Shown: in pieces, positions 61,245-64,000 of the stretch
Layout: every line of letters starts with the position of its first letter
Numbering within the stretch: position 1 is the stretch's first letter
Assembly: GCF_900115565.1 (NCBI RefSeq)
Contig: NZ_FOWW01000010.1
Location: forward strand, 62,001 to 126,000
DNA from: Amycolatopsis arida
GTDB taxonomy: Bacteria; Actinomycetota; Actinomycetes; Mycobacteriales; Pseudonocardiaceae
Length of the DNA: 64,000 nt
Direction of reading: 5' to 3'
Notes under the pieces: model-generated
Databases searched by the model: none
What the model was told of the DNA's origin: nothing
The model's input: only the letters and a program-made list of their open reading frames with translations
Made by a program: the position numbers and the translations under genes

Positions 61245-61369
61245 ACCGAGCTCCTTCGGTCGGGACAGCCGGAGCGGGCGCCGAGCGGAGCCGCCACCCT
61301 CCAGGGCGCCGCCACCTCGCGCGCCACGCCACCGCGCGACGACTCGCCGGCCCGACATGTGAGTCAAGC

Positions 61370-61384
61370 TACCAGAATGTAGGG
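61370..61384 (-). promoter_or_regulatory. Candidate IclR operator before the symporter operon
   Basis: TACCAGAATGTAGGG shares the pattern TACCA-NN-ATGT-N-GG with the site upstream of the iclR gene (62322-62336). It lies 126 bp upstream of the DUF3311 start. Confidence 0.5.
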
Positions 61385-61438
61385 CCCATCTTGACCGTCC
61401 GTACGGCCTGCGTCAAGTCCGAGCCGACCGCCCTTCAC

Positions 61439-61455
61439 TGTCCACACTGTGGACA
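61439..61455. promoter_or_regulatory. 17-bp palindrome downstream of iclR
   Basis: TGTCCACA-C-TGTGGACA has two perfect 8-bp arms around one base. It lies 30 bp after the iclR stop and 195 bp before the DUF3311 start. It could be a short terminator or a second operator. Confidence 0.45.
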
Positions 61456-61485
61456 CCAGCCCCGCGAGGCTCCACCGGCCCGGCG

Positions 61486-62274
61486 CTACCGTGCCGGCAT
61501 CCGGGTCGCCCGGTGGCCGAGCAACTCCGAGGCTCGGCGCCCCGCGCCGACCACGACCGGGGCCAGCCGCTCGGCGACCTCGGGGGTGAACCGCTGGACG
61601 GGCGCGCCGATGCCGATCGCGGCGGCGATCCCACCGTCCATGCCGAACACCGGGGCGCTCACCGACCCCGCGCCGGGGTCGCGCTCCTCGAAGGTCGCCG
61701 CGTACCCGACCTCCCGGGTCCGCGCCACCTCCCGGCGCAGCTCCTCGGCCTCGACCTGCCGGCCGCCCTCCACCGGTCGCAGGCCGTGGCGAAGCGCGGC
61801 GGCCCAGGCGTCGGGGTCGTAGGCGAGGAACACCTTGCCGGCGGAGCCGACGTGCAGCGGCATCACCATGCCGACCATGAACCGGCGGACTACGAGGTGC
61901 CGCACCTCGGACAGCGCGACGATGGTGCGGTACGGCCCGTCCCGCACCTGCAGGTAAGCGGTCTCCCCCGCGGCGTCCCGCAGCTCGTCCAGCACCGGGC
62001 GGGTGACCTGCACCAGGTCCATGCCATAGGTGCCCGGAGCGGCCCAGCGGACCAGGCCCAGCCCGATCCGGTAGAGGTCCCCGTCCCGGTCCAGGAAGCC
62101 CTCGTGCACCAGGTTCTGCACCAGCCGCTGGCAGGTGCTGGCCGGGAGCCCGGTGCGCAGGGCGATCTGTCGCAGCCCCAGCTCGGGCTCGTCCAGGGTG
62201 AAGCACTCCAGGATCTGCCGGACCTTGCGCAGCACGAGCACGGGGCGCGCCGAGGAGGCGGAGGCTCGGGTCAC
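61486..62274 (-). CDS. IclR-family transcriptional regulator
   Basis: A 262-residue regulator; AGGAG precedes GTG 62274 by 8 nt. The N-terminal winged HTH is VLRKVRQILECFTLDEPELGLRQIALRTGLPASTCQRLVQNLVHEGFLDRDGDLYRIG. The effector domain has HVGSAGKVFLAY, a late GSVSAPVFGMDGGIAAAIGIGAPVQRF and helices to the end. Position between a carboxylate symporter operon and lutC/lutB makes lactate-type catabolism the likely target. Similar candidate operators occur before its own gene and before the symporter. Confidence 0.92.
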   Translation of the reverse strand: MTRASASSARPVLVLRKVRQILECFTLDEPELGLRQIALRTGLPASTCQRLVQNLVHEGFLDRDGDLYRIGLGLVRWAAPGTYGMDLVQVTRPVLDELRDAAGETAYLQVRDGPYRTIVALSEVRHLVVRRFMVGMVMPLHVGSAGKVFLAYDPDAWAAALRHGLRPVEGGRQVEAEELRREVARTREVGYAATFEERDPGAGSVSAPVFGMDGGIAAAIGIGAPVQRFTPEVAERLAPVVVGAGRRASELLGHRATRMPAR

Positions 62275-62321
62275 CGGATCGCTCCTCGTTCCCACGGTCG
62301 GCGCCACAGTACCGACCAGCG

Positions 62322-62336
62322 TACCACTATGTGGGA
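62322..62336 (-). promoter_or_regulatory. Candidate IclR operator before the iclR gene
   Basis: TACCACTATGTGGGA contains CCAC-TAT-GTGG, a perfect 4-bp inverted pair, and matches the 61370-61384 site at the shared positions. It lies 48 bp upstream of the iclR GTG, suited to autoregulation. Confidence 0.55.
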
Positions 62337-62398
62337 GGATGGTCGGGGGCTGGGCCGGAAGACGGCACTGCTCGATGGCCCACATCCCGGGTCAGCCA

Positions 62399-63049
62399 CT
62401 ACATCGTGGGTCCCTGGACGATGATCACGTCCAGGGTCCGCGGTCCGTGCACCCCCTCCACCCTGTCGAGCTCGATGTCGCTGGTGGCCGAGGGGCCGCT
62501 GACGAACGTGAGCGGTCGGACGGGGTCGAGCCGGGACAGCGCCTCCGGCACGCTCACCGCCACCTGCTCGGCCCGCACGACGCAGAGGTGGTAGTCCGGA
62601 ACGAGGGTGAGCACCCGGCGGCCCTGCGTCACGCCGGCGTCGAGCACCACCGTGCCGGTCTCCGCGATCGCCACCACGCAGCCGGTGAGCACGCCGTCCA
62701 CCTCGTCCAGCTCGGCCACCTGCAGCGGTGGCGCGTCGGCCAGCCAGCGCACGTCCGGCACCCGCCACTCCGCTGGCACGTCGACCGGCACGGCCATCGT
62801 CCGCGCACCCCGGGCCCGCAGCAGCGCGGTGATCCGGGCCGGCAGGTCCGCCGGCACGACCCGGTGCACGCCCGCACGGTAGTCGGCCACCCGCTCGGCC
62901 AGCAGCGCCAGCGGATCCGCGGCGGGTCGGGTCCGCGCGTAGTCCCGGGGCACCTCCGGCAGGGCCGCGTCACCGGGAACCCCGTCACGGTCCTGGTCGG
63001 ACACACCGGCGCGGATCCGGCGGAGGATCTCCGCGCGGGCCTCACCCAC
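62399..63049 (-). CDS. lutC: Lactate utilization protein LutC
   Basis: A 216-residue cytosolic protein of the LUD family. GTG 63049 overlaps the lutB stop by 8 nt. The LUD domain covers about residues 60-215: VPVDVPAEWRVPDVRWLAD, LTGCVVAIAETGTVVLDAGVTQGRRVLTLVPDYHLCVVRAEQV and TFVSGPSATSDIELDRVEGVHGPRTLDVIIV. LutABC replaces flavin lactate dehydrogenase and oxidises L-lactate to pyruvate; LutC is the small subunit without Fe-S clusters. Confidence 0.93.
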   Translation of the reverse strand: MGEARAEILRRIRAGVSDQDRDGVPGDAALPEVPRDYARTRPAADPLALLAERVADYRAGVHRVVPADLPARITALLRARGARTMAVPVDVPAEWRVPDVRWLADAPPLQVAELDEVDGVLTGCVVAIAETGTVVLDAGVTQGRRVLTLVPDYHLCVVRAEQVAVSVPEALSRLDPVRPLTFVSGPSATSDIELDRVEGVHGPRTLDVIIVQGPTM

Positions 63050-64000
63050 GGTGCCCCTCCCGCCGCCACCACATCCGGAACGACTCCTTCGGTGGCGCCG
63101 GAGCGTCCCGCGCCGCCGTCCACTTCGACCCCGGCCAGGGCAGCCGGGCGATCCGGCCGTCGCGGGCGAGCAACCGGGCCAGCGCACCGACCCGCTGGGC
63201 CGCCTCCAGCCGCCGGGCGTCACCGAACACCCACGCGGCCGCGGCCATCGCCACCGCCTCCGGGGTGCGCCGGCCCTTCGCCCGCACCACCTCGGCGCGC
63301 AGGTGGGTGAGCACCTCGGGGATGTCGATCCGCACCGGGCACACCTCGTAGCACGCGCCGCACAGCGACGACGCGTACGGCAGCGACGCCGCCTGCGCGT
63401 CGTGCGGGTCGTCCACGAGTTGGGGGGCCAGGATCGCGCCGATCGGCCCCGGGTAGACCGACCCGTACGCCTGCCCGCCGGTGCGCTCGTAGACCGGGCA
63501 CACGTTCAGGCACGCCGAGCAGCGGATGCAGCGCAGCGCCTGCCGGCCGACCGGGTCGGCCAGCGTCGCGGTGCGCCCGTTGTCCAGCAGTACCACGTGG
63601 AACCGCCGCGGCCCGTCGCCGGGGGTCACCCCGGACCACACCGACGTGTACGGGTTCATCCGCTCGGCGGTGGACGAGCGGGGCAGCAGCTGCAGGAACA
63701 CCTCCAGGTCCCGCCATGTCGGCACCAGCTTCTCGATGCCCATCACGGTGATCAGCGTCTCCGGCAGGGTCAGGCACATCCGCCCGTTGCCCTCGGACTC
63801 CACGACCACGACGGAGCCCGTGTCGGCGACGGCGAAGTTGGCCCCGGAGATCGCGACCCGCGCGGAGAGGAAGCGCCGGCGCAGGTACCGCCGGGCCGCC
63901 TCGGCGAGGTCGGCCGGGTCGGCGGAGGCGGGCGGCTCCGACATCTCGGTGCGGAAGATCTCCCGGATCTCCGCGCGGTTGCGGTGGATGGCCGGCACCA
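63042..64000 (-). CDS. lutB: Lactate utilization iron-sulfur protein LutB (partial, 5' end beyond window)
   Basis: About 319 residues are visible of a protein usually near 470. The LUD-type N-terminal part includes AISGANFAVADTGSVVVVESEGNGRMCLTLPETLITVMGIEKLVPTW. Two 4Fe-4S motifs follow: CIRCSACLNVCPVYE and CGACYEVCPVRIDIPEVL. It transfers electrons from lactate in the LutABC complex. The true start and lutA, if present, lie beyond the right edge. Confidence 0.93.
   Translation of the reverse strand, partial: VPAIHRNRAEIREIFRTEMSEPPASADPADLAEAARRYLRRRFLSARVAISGANFAVADTGSVVVVESEGNGRMCLTLPETLITVMGIEKLVPTWRDLEVFLQLLPRSSTAERMNPYTSVWSGVTPGDGPRRFHVVLLDNGRTATLADPVGRQALRCIRCSACLNVCPVYERTGGQAYGSVYPGPIGAILAPQLVDDPHDAQAASLPYASSLCGACYEVCPVRIDIPEVLTHLRAEVVRAKGRRTPEAVAMAAAAWVFGDARRLEAAQRVGALARLLARDGRIARLPWPGSKWTAARDAPAPPKESFRMWWRREGHRG

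Noticed and set aside
1-64000. tRNA, rRNA, CRISPR arrays, prophage or intact IS elements
   Set aside because: Scanned for cloverleaf ends, regularly spaced repeats, integrases and paired terminal repeats by eye. None was recognised apart from the IS630 remnant.

Overview
The window is very GC-rich (roughly 70% or more by eye), with strong G/C bias at third codon positions, many GTG starts and AGGAGG-type ribosome sites. It encodes an SsgA-like sporulation/cell-division protein, an Lsr2 nucleoid protein, IdeR/DtxR-type iron boxes and 10-methyl branched fatty acid enzymes. Together these point to a morphologically complex actinomycete. The style of the siderophore locus suggests the Pseudonocardiales (Amycolatopsis/Saccharopolyspora relatives), but that placement is inference.

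Layout: (1) 0.1-5 kb is a stress-protein group: hemerythrin, lipoprotein, small conserved protein, SPW membrane protein, YihY/BrkB, tandem universal stress protein and YflT-domain protein. (2) 5-7.6 kb holds an XRE regulator divergent from a secreted M23 peptidase. (3) 7.6-10.4 kb is a tmsAB-type pair for 10-methyl fatty acids, followed by an SsgA-like gene with a structured leader. (4) 10.9-39.1 kb is a hydroxamate siderophore locus and the most notable content of the window. It has a FecCD/FecE-type importer, an amidohydrolase, an asymmetric heterodimeric ABC exporter, an MbtH protein, a single 5193-residue four-module NRPS, a lipoprotein siderophore-binding protein, an ornithine N5-monooxygenase and a formyltransferase. 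IdeR-like boxes lie at 13961, 15644, 37934-37967 and 38017. (5) 39-47.5 kb is mixed metabolism: carboxylate-amine ligase, secreted DUF1524 nuclease, acyl-CoA synthetase, VOC protein, esterase, secreted lipase and TetR. (6) 47.5-51.2 kb groups a frame-disrupted Ser/Thr kinase, an HTH-methylase-TRD protein and a PP2C phosphatase. (7) 51-59.3 kb has a saccharopine-dehydrogenase-like oxidoreductase, a YjiH-type membrane protein, an IS630 transposase remnant beside a catalytically degenerate alpha/beta hydrolase, a GAF regulator divergent from a second hydrolase, and lsr2. (8) 59.4-64 kb is a solute symporter with its DUF3311 partner, an IclR regulator, and lutC plus partial lutB for lactate oxidation.

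How the siderophore genes fit together (partly inference): the monooxygenase makes N5-hydroxyornithine and the formyltransferase can formylate it. The NRPS order is C-A-T-C-A-T-E-C-A-T-C-A-T-C. Adenylation domain 3 carries the canonical hydroxyornithine code; domains 1 and 4 share a near-identical code; domain 2 looks glutamine-like. There is no thioesterase but there is a terminal C domain, as in erythrochelin-type systems that release by diketopiperazine formation. The predicted product is therefore a formyl-hydroxamate tetrapeptide related to, but distinct from, erythrochelin and coelichelin. The ABC exporter would secrete it, and the lipoprotein with the FecCDE-type importer would recover the iron complex.

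No tRNA, rRNA, CRISPR array or intact insertion sequence was seen.
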